Positions 10,338-20,432 of a DNA stretch of 64,000 nt are shown here, piece by piece. The translations under genes were made by a program, and so were the position numbers. Origin of the DNA: Pyropia yezoensis (lineage: Eukaryota > Rhodophyta > Bangiophyceae > Bangiales > Bangiaceae); contig CM020620.1 in the NCBI GenBank assembly GCA_009829735.1, positions 496,001 through 560,000 on the forward strand, written 5' to 3'. Numbering within the stretch: the stretch's first letter is position 1; each line of letters begins with the position of its first letter. The notes beneath the pieces were generated by a model that worked only from the letters and a program-made list of their open reading frames with translations, did no database searches and was not told the DNA's origin.

Positions 10338-11632
10338 ATGGCGGACTCCCCCCCACCCCCCCCCTCCGCCGGGGCGGTGGCTCGGGCGGCAGCGGCGGGG
10401 ACGGCGGCGGCGGCGTCTGGCGCGCCCCCCCTCCCCCCCAACGTGGACGCCGACCCGCCCCCCCCCTGCTCATCATTGGGGCGACCGGCGAGCTGGGCGC
10501 CGCCACCCTCCTCGCCGCCCGCGCCGCCTCCCCCCGCCGCACCATCCACGCGACACTCCACGCGACGCCCGCCGCCGCGGCGGCCGCCGCGGCGGCGAGC
10601 GCGTGGCACCCGCTGGACACGGGGGACCACGCCGTCCTCCGGCGGCTGATCATTGACACCGCCCCGGGGGAGGTGGTGTACTGTGCCGTCCCGCGGGGCC
10701 ACGGGGGGGCCAACAGCACCGGCGGTGGCGCCGGCGCGGCACCATTTCGTGGGGGGGTGGTGGAGGACGTGGCCGCCGCGGCCGAGGCAGTGGCCATGGC
10801 GGGCGGCCGGTTTGTGGGGGTGAGCACGGACGTGGTGTTTGACGGCCGCGGGGGGGCCCCCTACGCCGAGGCCGACCCGGTGCACCCGCTGGGCGCCTAC
10901 GGCGCGTGCAAGGCCGAGATGGAGGGCCGCCTCACCGCCATGGGCGACAACGTCCTCGTCTGCCGCACGTCCCTCATCCTGAGCATGGCGGGCGCGGGGG
11001 GGGGGGGGCTCCCGCGCAGTGCCAGCAGCAATGGCAGCGACGGCGGTACCGGTGGCGGCACGGGTGGCGGGGGGGGGGCGGTGGGGGGGGCTGCGGCGGC
11101 GCCCGCGGCGGCGCCCGCTGCGGCAGAGGCGGCAGAGGGTGCCACGATGGCCACCGCCACCCCCACCACGGCCGCCGCCGCCGACGCTGCCACCCCCGCC
11201 GCCGCCACCGCCGCTGATGACGTCCCCCCCGCCGCGTTGGCGTCGTTGGACGTGCCCATGGGCAAGGGCCTCCGCTTTGTGGCCGACTGTGTGGCGGGCC
11301 GCAAGGGGGCCATTGCCCTCTTTACCGACGAGCTCCGCCAGATGAGCTGGGCCGACGACCTGGGCGCCGCGCTCGTCGAGCTGGCCGCCCGCCGCGGTGT
11401 TGGGGGCGTCCTCCACCTGGTTGCCGACGCGCCCACCACCCGGTGGGAGGTGGCGTGCGTGCTGGCCCGCCGGGCGGGCCTCCCCGCCGCGGGCGCCGCG
11501 CTGTCGGGCCTGTCGACCGAGTCGGGGCTGGGCCGGCCGGTCGACCTGCGCCTGTCTACCGAGCGGCTGGCGTCGTTGGGGCTGAGGACCCGCCTGAGGG
11601 GGGCGATTGAGCGCCTCGAGGCGCTGCCCTGA
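10338..11632 (+). CDS. RmlD/MAT2B-like NAD(P)-binding reductase
   Basis: Extended short-chain dehydrogenase family, RmlD_sub_bind type (dTDP-4-dehydrorhamnose reductase or methionine adenosyltransferase beta-like). The Rossmann glycine motif is LLIIGATGELGAA (from 10466). STDVVFDGRGGAPYAEADP and the YGACK catalytic Tyr-Lys pair follow, then a family-typical C-terminal half (LFTDELRQMSWADDLGAAL and HLVADAP). A low-complexity Ala/Gly/Thr insert of about 80-90 residues (about 11000-11240) splits the domain. The main frame has no ATG before the Rossmann motif. An ATG at 10338 opens a neighbouring frame (MADSPPPPP) that reads up to a nine-C run at 10458-10466, where one base would join it to the main frame. 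I take this as a homopolymer indel, real or an assembly error. Substrate is unknown. Confidence 0.75.
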
Positions 11633-12837
11633 GAAGGGGCGGGGGGGGGGGGACGAGGTGGTAGGAGGTGGAAGGTGTGCGAGAGGGTGGCCTTTTGGGG
11701 GGGGGGGTGGACGAGGGGGGGGTGGACTGCGGCGCGGGATGAGGCGAGCGCCTGGGGAAGGGGGCGGGGGGGTGGGAGGAGGGGAGGGGTCGGCGCGGCA
11801 GTGCGAAAGGGTCGCGGCAGCAGCGGCGACGGCAGTGATGGCGGCGGCTGCCCATTGCCTGGCTGCTGTCTATGAGGGGGCGGGGAGGGGGGCGGGGGGG
11901 AGGGACTCCCCCGTTGATGTGCTCTGTGGCTGCCGGCTGGCAGGCCATGGCGGGCCGCCGCCGATACGCCCCCCGCCCCTTCCAGGCGCGCGCGCGCGTT
12001 GTCGCCTCTTCGGTGTACGGCGCTGTCGGCGAAGACGGCGGCGGTGGCAGCTGCAGACGGCAGTGGCAGGGTTAGTGGCGGTGGCGGTGGCGGTGGCGGT
12101 AGCGGCGGCCGCCGCCGCTTCCACCGGCGTTTTGGTGCCCTTGCGGGGGAGGGCACATAGGAGAGGAGTGGGAGGTGGGAGGGAGAGAGGGAGGGGGGCA
12201 ACTGGGAATGGATGGTGGCCTGTGTCGCCGCCACCACCCACGACCGCCCCATCCCGCCCCGCCGCTGCGGCGACTGCGCACACTATTCCGCGAGGGACCC
12301 CCCCGCCCCCCCATCGCCCCAGTTGGCGGGAGTGGCTGCCACTGGGGCGACGAGCGTGGGGGTAGGGGAGTGCGTACGGCGGTCGGCCCGTGGTGTTTTT
12401 TTTCATGTCGCCGCCTCTTCTGCTTCAGCGCTGTGTGTTGTTTGGCGTGCCGGTGCGTCCCCGGTAGGTACCTGCCGCAGTGTCGCCGCCCCTACTTTAA
12501 GAAGCAGAGGACCCCTCCTACCCCCCACTGTCGGTTGTCTCAACCAGCCCATTCCCCGCGCCGCTTGCGCCCCTGGCCGCCACGCCCGCGTCGACGGCCT
12601 TGGGCGGAGGGGGGGTGGGTGGCGCGCACAGAAGTCGTAGATGGCGGGCAGACGTCCGACGGTGTGGGGGGCGCGCCGTCGCTGTAGAAGGCACCCGTTT
12701 GCTCTCTAGGGAGGGAAGATGAGGGCGCCGTTGCAGACGGGCGCTCACGGGGTGGGGGATGAATGGGAGGGAGCACCGGCCGGGTGGGTTCCTTTGGGAT
12801 CCGCTCAGACAAGGGGGGGGGGGGGGGCACTTATGGG
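11633..12837. other. Intergenic, G-rich 3' flank, no supported gene
   Basis: Poly(G) runs dominate the first 600 bases, mirroring the C-rich leader of the gene upstream. Frames on both strands are open but low in complexity. A 19-base G-run ends at about 12827. Confidence 0.6.
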
Positions 12838-12839
12838 GC

Positions 12840-13120
12840 AGTCTATGTTTTCCCTTTCCCTCGACTGCTACCCTCGTTGGCCTCTCGCGGCCACTGCCCG
12901 GTGGTCCCGCCACACGGCGTCGGAGGGGCGCCCGCCGTGGTTGGTGCCGGGCGGCGCCGCGAGGTGGAAGCGGTAGAGGCGGTGGCGGTACTACCATCCC
13001 CGTCCGGGCGGCAACCAAACTCGTCCCGGTGAGGGCTCTGGAAGGGGCAACTGCTTTTTCCCGCACCGCGACCAGCCCTGTCGACGACGCAGGGGCAATC
13101 GTCGCATTGTCCATCAGTAA
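12840..13120 (+). repeat. Dispersed repeat, copy 2
   Basis: Second copy of the repeat at 6130-6480, same orientation, without the GGN expansion. Conserved blocks are at about 12868-12890, 12900-12945 and 13005-13115. No TnpB-like motif precedes this copy. Confidence 0.7.
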
Positions 13121-15411
13121 TGGTCGAGGACCCTTCTTGGGGGCTTCGCTACGAGCCCCCCCCTGGGAGGGGGGCTTGTCCTTCCATGGATCTCCCAGAT
13201 GGGCCAATCTAGCGTCTTTGCTGGACAGGGGTGACCAGGGAGGGAGGAGGCGGCGTCGGAATGCGACGCGGTATAGGCCCCTCTGCCGCCAGCTCCCTCC
13301 TTCAGCCCTTCCTCTCCCCTGCCCCCTTCCCCCCCCCCCCCCCCCCCACACGCCCCCTTGCCCATTCTTTGTTATGGGGGAGATGGTGGACGGTGGACGC
13401 GCTTCCCGTGTGGACGCACGGCGATTGTGCCCGAGCCCCCCTTCCGATCTACGCGGGAGGGAGAAGGGGGGCCGGGGCTGCGAGCTCGCCCTGTCCATAC
13501 CAGAGTCGAGAAAGCAAATGGACGGGGGGCCGTGTCCTCGCATGTATGTACTGTACCATGCAGCAACGCACTCGGTGTGACGCCAAGATCAAGGGTGAGA
13601 GCTCCCCGTCAGCTGTGCTGTGCCAAACCGTCAGGGGGAGAGGCCCTCTCGCGGGAAGAATAGAGGTGGGCCGGCAGCAGACTGGGGCCCAGAGGTCCGA
13701 CTCGGAACCGACCGCCCGCGCGGGGGCGCAGGCGCCCTCGTGGCAGGCCCCCGCTGGTGGTGCGGTGGCAATCTTGACGGCATGTGGAGGAGGGGGGGTG
13801 GCGGCGGGTCGGGCCGGGCCCCGGTCCCGCCTGGCGGGGGGGCGGGGAGGGAAGGGCAAGGGGGCTCTGGGAGGGGGGGGACGCACGGACGTCAGGACGA
13901 GCCGCGCCAACAAGTTTGGAGAGAAAAAAAAATACACAACTGCAGAGGACCCCCCTCCTCGTCTGGCAGCGCATCTGACGGGGGCCTGGGAATATCCTGT
14001 CCGGCCGATTCGTCGGCCCGACCTGTGGCTACGCTCCCGCAGGGGCACCCCCCCACCAGATTCCGCCTTATTCCCTGTTGTACTGGCTGAAGCGGGGTGT
14101 TGTGGGAAGGCGGGGGGGAGGGGCGGGGTTGCTTCGAGGGGGAGGGCCAGCAGCTCAAAGCCCGCCCGCACGTCCTCGACCGAGACGATTGGACAGCATC
14201 ATCCTTGATGTGAGGAGAGGTGGGTGGCGTGGAGTTCAGTGGGGTGCGGTGGGAGGGGGTGGGGCACCTGCGGTGCAGGGCCGGGCTGGCCTTCGGCAGT
14301 CCTGGCCGGCCTTTCCCCGCCCTGCAGCGGGTGAGGGGTGGTGGGGGGTGGCCTGCAGGCGTGTGCCGCCGCGTCGCCGACCGTCCGCCACCCACCCGCC
14401 CGACCCGACGGCCGACGCGGTGCGCGGGCGGGCTAGGAGCTGACGCCGCCACCATCGGTGCACCCCTCTCACCCGCCTCCCTGCCTCCCCCCCCCCCCAC
14501 CCCCGCCCCCCCGCCCACAAACCGACCCCTTCCACCGGCTGCTCTGTCCGTCGTCGCGCCCGCGCTCACTGCGCGGCCGTCACGCGCCCCGCGCCACGTG
14601 CGTTGGCGCATCTGGCGCGTGGGAGGGCTGTCAGGGCCCCGCCGGTCGTTGCCCGCCGCCCCCCGCGTGCACGCTCTCCCCCCATTCCATCCTCTTTGCT
14701 GGCATTCGGCCCACCTCTTCCACTTCCTCACGTCCCCGCTCATCCGCCCCCTCCCGTCCGCCCCCCCCCCCCCCCCCCCCCTTCGTTCCGTCGACTAGGA
14801 CCCCTTCCACCCCCTACTGTTTTCCATGCTCCATCGTACTCGAGTACCTGCGCTGTTACCCCCGTCATCCCTGCGTTTTCCCGCACTTTTCCCTCGACGT
14901 GCCCCCCCCCTCCCCCCCTCCTTCATCCCCCTGTTTTCCATCCTCCTCACAGTTTTCCCCGGCCCACTGTGCACTGTGTGGTGGCCAGCAGCGTTTGCCT
15001 TGACGCGTGGCTGGCCCGCGCCCCTCACCCGCCCCCTTTTGCTGCCGACGTGTTTGCTGCTGTGCCCGTGGGCCGGCAAACGGTTTGCTGGTTTGCCCGT
15101 GTGGGCAAACGCAGCAAGTGACGCACGCGGCCGCCTGTGGCCGGCTGGACCGGGGCGCGGGGGGGACTGGTCTCCCACCCCCGCGCTTTCTGCAGAGGGC
15201 TCCCTGGCGGGGGCGCATCACCGTCCGTGGGCCTGCCAGTGACGTTTGGGTAAGGTGGGTAGCGACCACACCTGGCGGAGTGGTGGTAGTGCGGCTTCTT
15301 GCCGATTGACCCGGCTGGCCTGTGGGGTGGGGCGCCAACGACCGCCCTCCCGCTTTTTGTTGCGCTCGCCTGGCCTGCGGCCGCGGCGGCTGCCGCGGCG
15401 CGCGTGCCACC
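13121..15411. other. Intergenic, no supported gene
   Basis: Contains poly(C) tracts at about 13329-13347 and 14760-14781 and a TACTGTAC octamer at 13549-13556. Long frames on both strands show no family motif. The last kilobase is C-rich on the plus strand ahead of the SPX gene. Confidence 0.55.
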
Positions 15412-17652
15412 ATGAAGTGGGGCAAGGTCCTCCAACGGCGGGTGGACGCGGAGCCCGAGTGGGCCCCCTACTTTGTCAACTACAAGAAGCTCAAGGCGGT
15501 TGTACGGGATGTGGCGGCGGCGGCAGCGGCGGGTGGGGTGGTGGGGGGGGCGTCGGACGAGGGGCTGCTGAGCTTGGTAGCTGTTGCAGCAGACGGCACC
15601 ATCGATGATGCACCGGGTACGTCTGAGGGTGGGGGGAGTGGGGCGGCGGGTGGGGTTGGTGGGTGAGTGAGGTGAGGGAGGGGGGGGGGGCGGCAATGTC
15701 GAGGGAGCGGGCTGCGTGCGAGGGTGGCTGAGGGGGGCGGGACGCCGGCGGACGGCGAGCTGGGACTGTGCTCTGGCGCGCGGGTGCCATGAGTGGCCTG
15801 GCTGCGCAACAGTGGCACGCTGTCAGGGCAGGTTATGCTAGTGTGGCGGGCTGGGGCGAGAGTGGGAGGGCCGTTTTGAGCTTGCGACTGTGAGGGATCG
15901 CCCTTGGTATGGGTGCTCGGTGGTTTCCCTTGAGTTGATGTGGGTGTCGATGGCATTTGAGAGGGCCGCACGCGGCTTGGATGGGTGCGGGACCTACAGC
16001 TACTGACTCTACCCTGCTGAACCAAGTTGTTTTCCTTGTCTTTTCTGCGGCGGTCGATCGGACTGGTTGTGGGTTTCGTTTGTCTGGTTGATGTGCTCGC
16101 GATCTGTCTCACTTCTGGCCGCCCCTGCGTTCCCGTTGTAGTCGAGGCGAAGGTCGCCCTCTTGCGCTTGCCCACTGGCACACCTCCCGGCGCGGTTGAG
16201 GCTGTCGCTGCGCACATGCGCCATACGTCTGCCCCGTTTGTCAACGAGCTGAGCGCCCAAATTAATAAGCTGACCACCTTCTACAACACCCAGGTGCGCA
16301 CGTTTAGCCGTCGCCTTGCGGAGCTGTCGTCTGTGACCGCCTCTGGCACGGACGGGCACGCGCTGGCACCGACGCTCGCGTCGCTTCGGGATTCCGTTTC
16401 GGACCTGGCCGACGCGTCGTCTGTCAACGCCACATCCGTGGACAAGATCCTGAAGAAGCACGACAAGGCCACCCGCTCGTCGCTGCGATCCACCTTCCTC
16501 CGCTCTGTCTTGTCTCACCAGCCGTTCGTGGCGTCGATGGGGGAGGACATATCCACCTTGCGCCACTTGCTCGCGACCGTCGTGTCGCAGGCGCCCGATG
16601 GCGCCGTCACCACCAACAAGCCCCGGCCGTCCACCGCCGCCACCGCCACCGCCACCCCTCGCCTGGTTATACCGACCGCCACGTACGGGGCAGGTGGTGT
16701 TGGTGGCTCCCTGCCCCCGCTGGTGTCGCCTTCTGCACTCCAGGATGACGAGGACGGGGTGTTTGACACGGACGACGGCACCGAACCGGTTGGTACGTCG
16801 TTGGGGCTTGGCGCGAGCTCTCCTCTTGAGGGTTGGGTAGACCCCCAAGCGGCCACCGAGACCGACGCTGACCGGGAGGTCCTTGCCTCGCTCACAAAGT
16901 CTCAGTCCACCCGCCGTGCGCCGCGAGCACTCAACAACGACGTCCCCGCCGAGACGGCCAAGCGGCGACCGCCCCGCCGCCGCGAGTCGCTGTGTGTGGT
17001 TCTCCGCACGGCAAGCAATGGCGCGTCTGGCGCAGCCGGGGGGTCCGCTGCGGGCCCTGGGGGTGCGCCTCTGTCGGCGGGGTATGGGAGCTCGGGGGGC
17101 CCGACGTATGGATCCTCGGCGGGCCCGCTTGTGCTGGTCCTCCGTCCCTCCGCGTCTGCACCGCCACGGCTGCCGCGGGCGGTTCCCGTGTCTGGGGAGA
17201 GCCCCGAGGAGGCAGCGGTGCGGCACGTCCACGAGGCGACGGGGGTGATGTGCCGGGTTGTGGCCCGGATTGGGGAGTTTGTTAGCACCAGCCGCGCCAA
17301 CACCGTGTACGATGCGCTGCGGATGGAGGTGGCTGACGTGCCCACGGGGCGGCCTCAGGCGGCCTCTTCGGGGGCGGCGGCGGCAGGGGTGCCGCCAGAC
17401 GCAACGGCCGCCCCCAAGGGTGCCGCGGCCGGGGGTGTTGGGGCGGCCACTAGCGCCGGCGGCGGCGTCTCGTCTGCCGACAATTCCGGGTCGGCGGCGG
17501 CGGCAGCCGAGGCGGAAGCCGAGGCCACCGCCGCCCAGTGGGACGGCGGCGCCAAGGAATGGATTGCTCTCACCGACGCGCTCTCCGAGGTGACCGACAC
17601 GTCGAGCATGCGGGTGCTGAATCGTGTTCGCGAGCGGCTGGAGCTCGCCTAG
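15412..17652 (+). CDS. SPX-domain protein with degenerate Nudix-like C-terminus
   Basis: Two exons, 15412-15616 and 16142-17652, joined by a 525-base intron (donor GTACGT, acceptor TTGTAG). Phases fit and give 571 residues. The N-terminus (MKWGKVLQRRVDAEPEW, then YFVNYKKLKAVV) is the start of an SPX domain, which binds inositol pyrophosphates and reports phosphate status. The domain continues in exon 2 with FVNELSAQINKLTTFYNTQV and ends near residues 170-197 with the lysine cluster KILKKHDKATRSSLR. After a Ser/Thr/Pro-rich linker, residues about 350-571 resemble a Nudix fold of the diphosphoinositol-phosphatase type. The Nudix box reads GESPEEAAVRHVHEATGV: the RE and EE pairs are RH and EA, so catalysis is doubtful. 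This part may be a binding domain. SPX call is strong, Nudix call moderate. Confidence 0.88.
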
Positions 17653-18700
17653 CCCTCCCCCGCCCCGCCCGCGACGACGCACACGATTGGGGGAGACGGG
17701 GGGTGCGCGTCCGGGGATTGTCGCACGGACGCGCCTTCCAGGGGAGGAACGGCGGGATGGCCCCCCACCTGCGCGCGGGGGCCGGCGGGTGGGAAGGGGT
17801 GGGATGGCGTCTAGTTTGCATGAGCTGTTTTGTGTGGGTGATTTGTCTTTCTTCTCGCACCGCTGTGGGCGGGTGCTCAGCTGTGGGCGCTGCGAGCCAC
17901 CCCGCGTGCCGCCCACTGCGCCCGCGTCGGTCCTGATATCTGTTCTTCTTTCTTCTTGTCTGTTTTCTCTATCTGTTGGTGTGCTATTGTTTTGTTTAGC
18001 AGCGCGGGGCCGCCGCCGCTCCTGCCCCGTTGCAAAGCACACCCACCTGCCCATTGGCCGGCGGCCGCCCCCCCCCCCGTAAACCCCGTGTGGCGGATTG
18101 GCGTGCATGCCCCGCCACTGGCGACCCGGCTGTGCGGCCGGCCGGCGCGGCCGCCCCCGCACCCACCGCTGACCGGCGGCCGCGCGCTGTGGGGCGGCGA
18201 TCGTCGGCACAATGAGAAACAAAACGGTGCGAAGGTCTGGGGAGGAGCACCTCCGCATGGTTTTGTTGGGGGAGGAGCACCTTCTCTGCACGGCCGCACG
18301 CTACCTACTGTATCCATAAACGCCACCCGGTCGCTGCTCTCCCCAGTCCACTCCTTGCCGCGTTTCCATCGTCCCCCTTGGCCCCCCCTCCGCCCCCAAC
18401 AACAAAATACGGTCGTATGTACTGTACATACGGTGTACATACAGTCGTATCCAATACATCTCCTCCAAGGAGCTGTCCCAGCCCCTGCCCGACTGGCCCG
18501 ACCGATACTGTACAGTAGATACTGTACAGTACTGACAGTCAGCGGCAGGCCCGGCGGTCGGCAGAGCGGCGGAGCGGGGTCCCCCCGAGACGAGCCAGAC
18601 GCCTCGTTGCGTCCCCGCCCGACCGTGTGCCCCCCGATTCTGTGTGACACGCGCAAGCGTGCCGCAGGGGCACAACCATCCAATCAAGGAACCGCCTGCT
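17653..18700. other. Intergenic, no supported gene
   Basis: No gene supported. Contains a cluster of TACTGTAC/GTACAGTA words at 18420-18531. Confidence 0.55.
18420..18531. promoter_or_regulatory. Cluster of TACTGTAC palindrome-like words
   Basis: TACTGTAC occurs at 18420, 18506 and 18520, with the overlapping reverse form GTACAGTA at 18510 and GTACAGTAC at 18524, so the segment can fold on itself (TACTGTACAGTA). The same octamer recurs singly elsewhere in the window. Function is unknown; it could be a binding site or the end of a small repeat. Confidence 0.4.
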
Positions 18701-18724
18701 GGCACTGGCCTGGAATGGCGGCCT

Positions 18725-18960
18725 GCTGTACATATCTATAGCGCGTCCCGTAAAAAGTAGACGTGCACGTGTCGTGATCATCGTCAGCTCCCACTTAAAA
18801 GTCATCGAGTCCCCTCGAAGCCCGTCGGGCCCCACCGGCCCATCGAAAGCCGCTTTCGATGGGCGTTTCCAGCACGTTTTAAGTCCCATCGAACGCCGGC
18901 TTTCGACGGGACCCTCGATGGGGCAACCGCCGTCGGCGCTCCGAGTGCTCGATGGGCTTC
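18725..18960 (+). repeat. TCGATGGG-motif repeat, copy A
   Basis: Contains many TCGATGGG/CCCATCGA words and the perfect hairpin CCCATCGAAAG-CCG-CTTTCGATGGG at about 18839-18863. Its left part (CGCGTCCCGT, GACGTGCAC, ATCGTCAGCTCCCACT) matches, in the same order, the reverse complement of 30330-30430. An ATTGG (CCAAT-box word) lies at about 19033. Confidence 0.65.
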
Positions 18961-19329
18961 CTCTCGCGTCTCTTCAAGCAAACTCAGGACACCTCAAAAA
19001 ACGCGAGACTGTGGCACGTTCTTCACCTCTCATTGGCCAGTTTTCGACTGTCGGTCGCAGCCCGTCGGCCGAGCGTCTTCGCCCTGGCTCGTCACCCCGC
19101 TCACGAAGTACAGCAGCTGTAGCAGCAGCTGAGGACAGTGCCCGCGAAGCCCTTGGCGACAAAGCTGATTCTCGTCTGCGCCACACCTCCACCCGCGGCG
19201 ACGCGGCGATCCACTGCCCACGTCTCACCAACGCCCCGCCCCGGCACGCTCATCACCGCTCCTCTGATACACGCGTCAACGGGGCCCAAGCCCCCGACCG
19301 ATCCTATGGAGCACGAAGCTGCGCTCGTC

Positions 19330-20057
19330 GCGGTTGCCGCCACCTCTGCGGCAGCGACCGTGGCGGCGGCGCCGTTGGACGGGTTTGCGCCGGCGCGGCC
19401 TGAGCTGTGCCCGCCGCCGCTTACCACCCCACCCCAGCCTGCGGGGCTCCATCCTGTGGCCGCCGCTGTTGCCGCCGCGGTGGCTACCTCTGCGGCAGCG
19501 GCCGTAGCGGCGGCGCCGTTGGACGTGGGAAACTTTGCGCAGGCGCCACCCGCGCTGTTGCCGCCGCCTACCACAACCCCACCCCAGCCTGCGGGGCTCC
19601 ATCCTGTGGCCGCCGCTGTTGCCGCCGCGGTGGCTACCTCTGCGGCAGCGGCCGTAGCGGCGGCGCCGTTGGACGTGGGAAACTTTGCGCAGGCGCCACC
19701 CGCGCTGTTGCCGCCGCCTACCACAACCCCACCCCAGCCTGCGGGGCTCCATCCTGTGGCCGCCGCTGTTGCCGCCGCGGTGGCTACCTCTGCGGCAGCG
19801 GCCGTAGCGGCGGCGCCGTTGGACGGGGGAAACTTTGCGCAGGCGCCGCCCGCGCTGTTGCCGCCGCCTACCACAACCCCACCCCAGCCTGCGGGGCTCC
19901 ATCCTGTGGCCGCCGCTGTTGCCGCCGCGGTGGCTACCTCAGCGGCAGCGGCCGTAGCGGCGGCGCCGTTGGACGGGGGAAACTTTGCGCAGGCGCCGCC
20001 CGCGCTGTTGCCGCCGCCTACCACAACCCCACCCCAGCCTGCGGGGCTCCATCCTGT

Positions 20058-20105
<48 letters not shown>

Positions 20106-20210
20106 ATCCTGTGGCCGCCGCTGTTGCCGCCGCGGTGGCTACCTCAGCGGCAGCGGCCGTAGCGGCGGCGCCGTTGGACGGGGGAGAATTGGCGCCGGGG
20201 CCGCCTGTGC
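19330..20210 (+). repeat. 150-bp minisatellite with an internal poly(C) tract
   Basis: Tandem repeat of exactly 150 bp, with unit starts GCGGGGCTCCATCCTGTGG at 19441, 19591, 19741, 19891 and 20041, plus a degenerate first copy from about 19330. A run of about 45 C (20061-20105) interrupts the fifth unit, and the sequence resumes within the unit after it. Because 150 is a multiple of three, every frame keeps its reading and one frame encodes a 50-residue Ala/Pro repeat. I see no independent sign that it is translated. Confidence 0.9.
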
Positions 20211-20432
20211 TGTGGCCGCGGCGGCGCGACCATTGACCTACATTGTCGCTGGTGTTGCTGGCCAGGGAGATGTCTGTGGAGACTGTCGCTCGAGCTGATG
20301 TGATGTGGTACGCATCATGTTACCGTTTGTCCACCAGGAAAATGCTTCGCCTTTGATAAGGGAGGGTCAACGGAGAGGAGAACAATAAAGAGAGAGAGAC
20401 CGGAGAGGAGAACAAGAAAGAGAGAATAAGTG

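Noticed and set aside
10897..12252. Minus-strand ORFs over the reductase gene
   Set aside because: Ser/Pro/Arg low complexity and antisense to a recognisable Rossmann domain.
16009..18291. Minus-strand ORF of 760 codons
   Set aside because: Antisense to the SPX gene, whose exons have family motifs and matching phases; the minus frame has none.
19330..20210. CRISPR array
   Set aside because: Units are 150-bp contiguous tandem repeats without unique spacers, in eukaryotic DNA.
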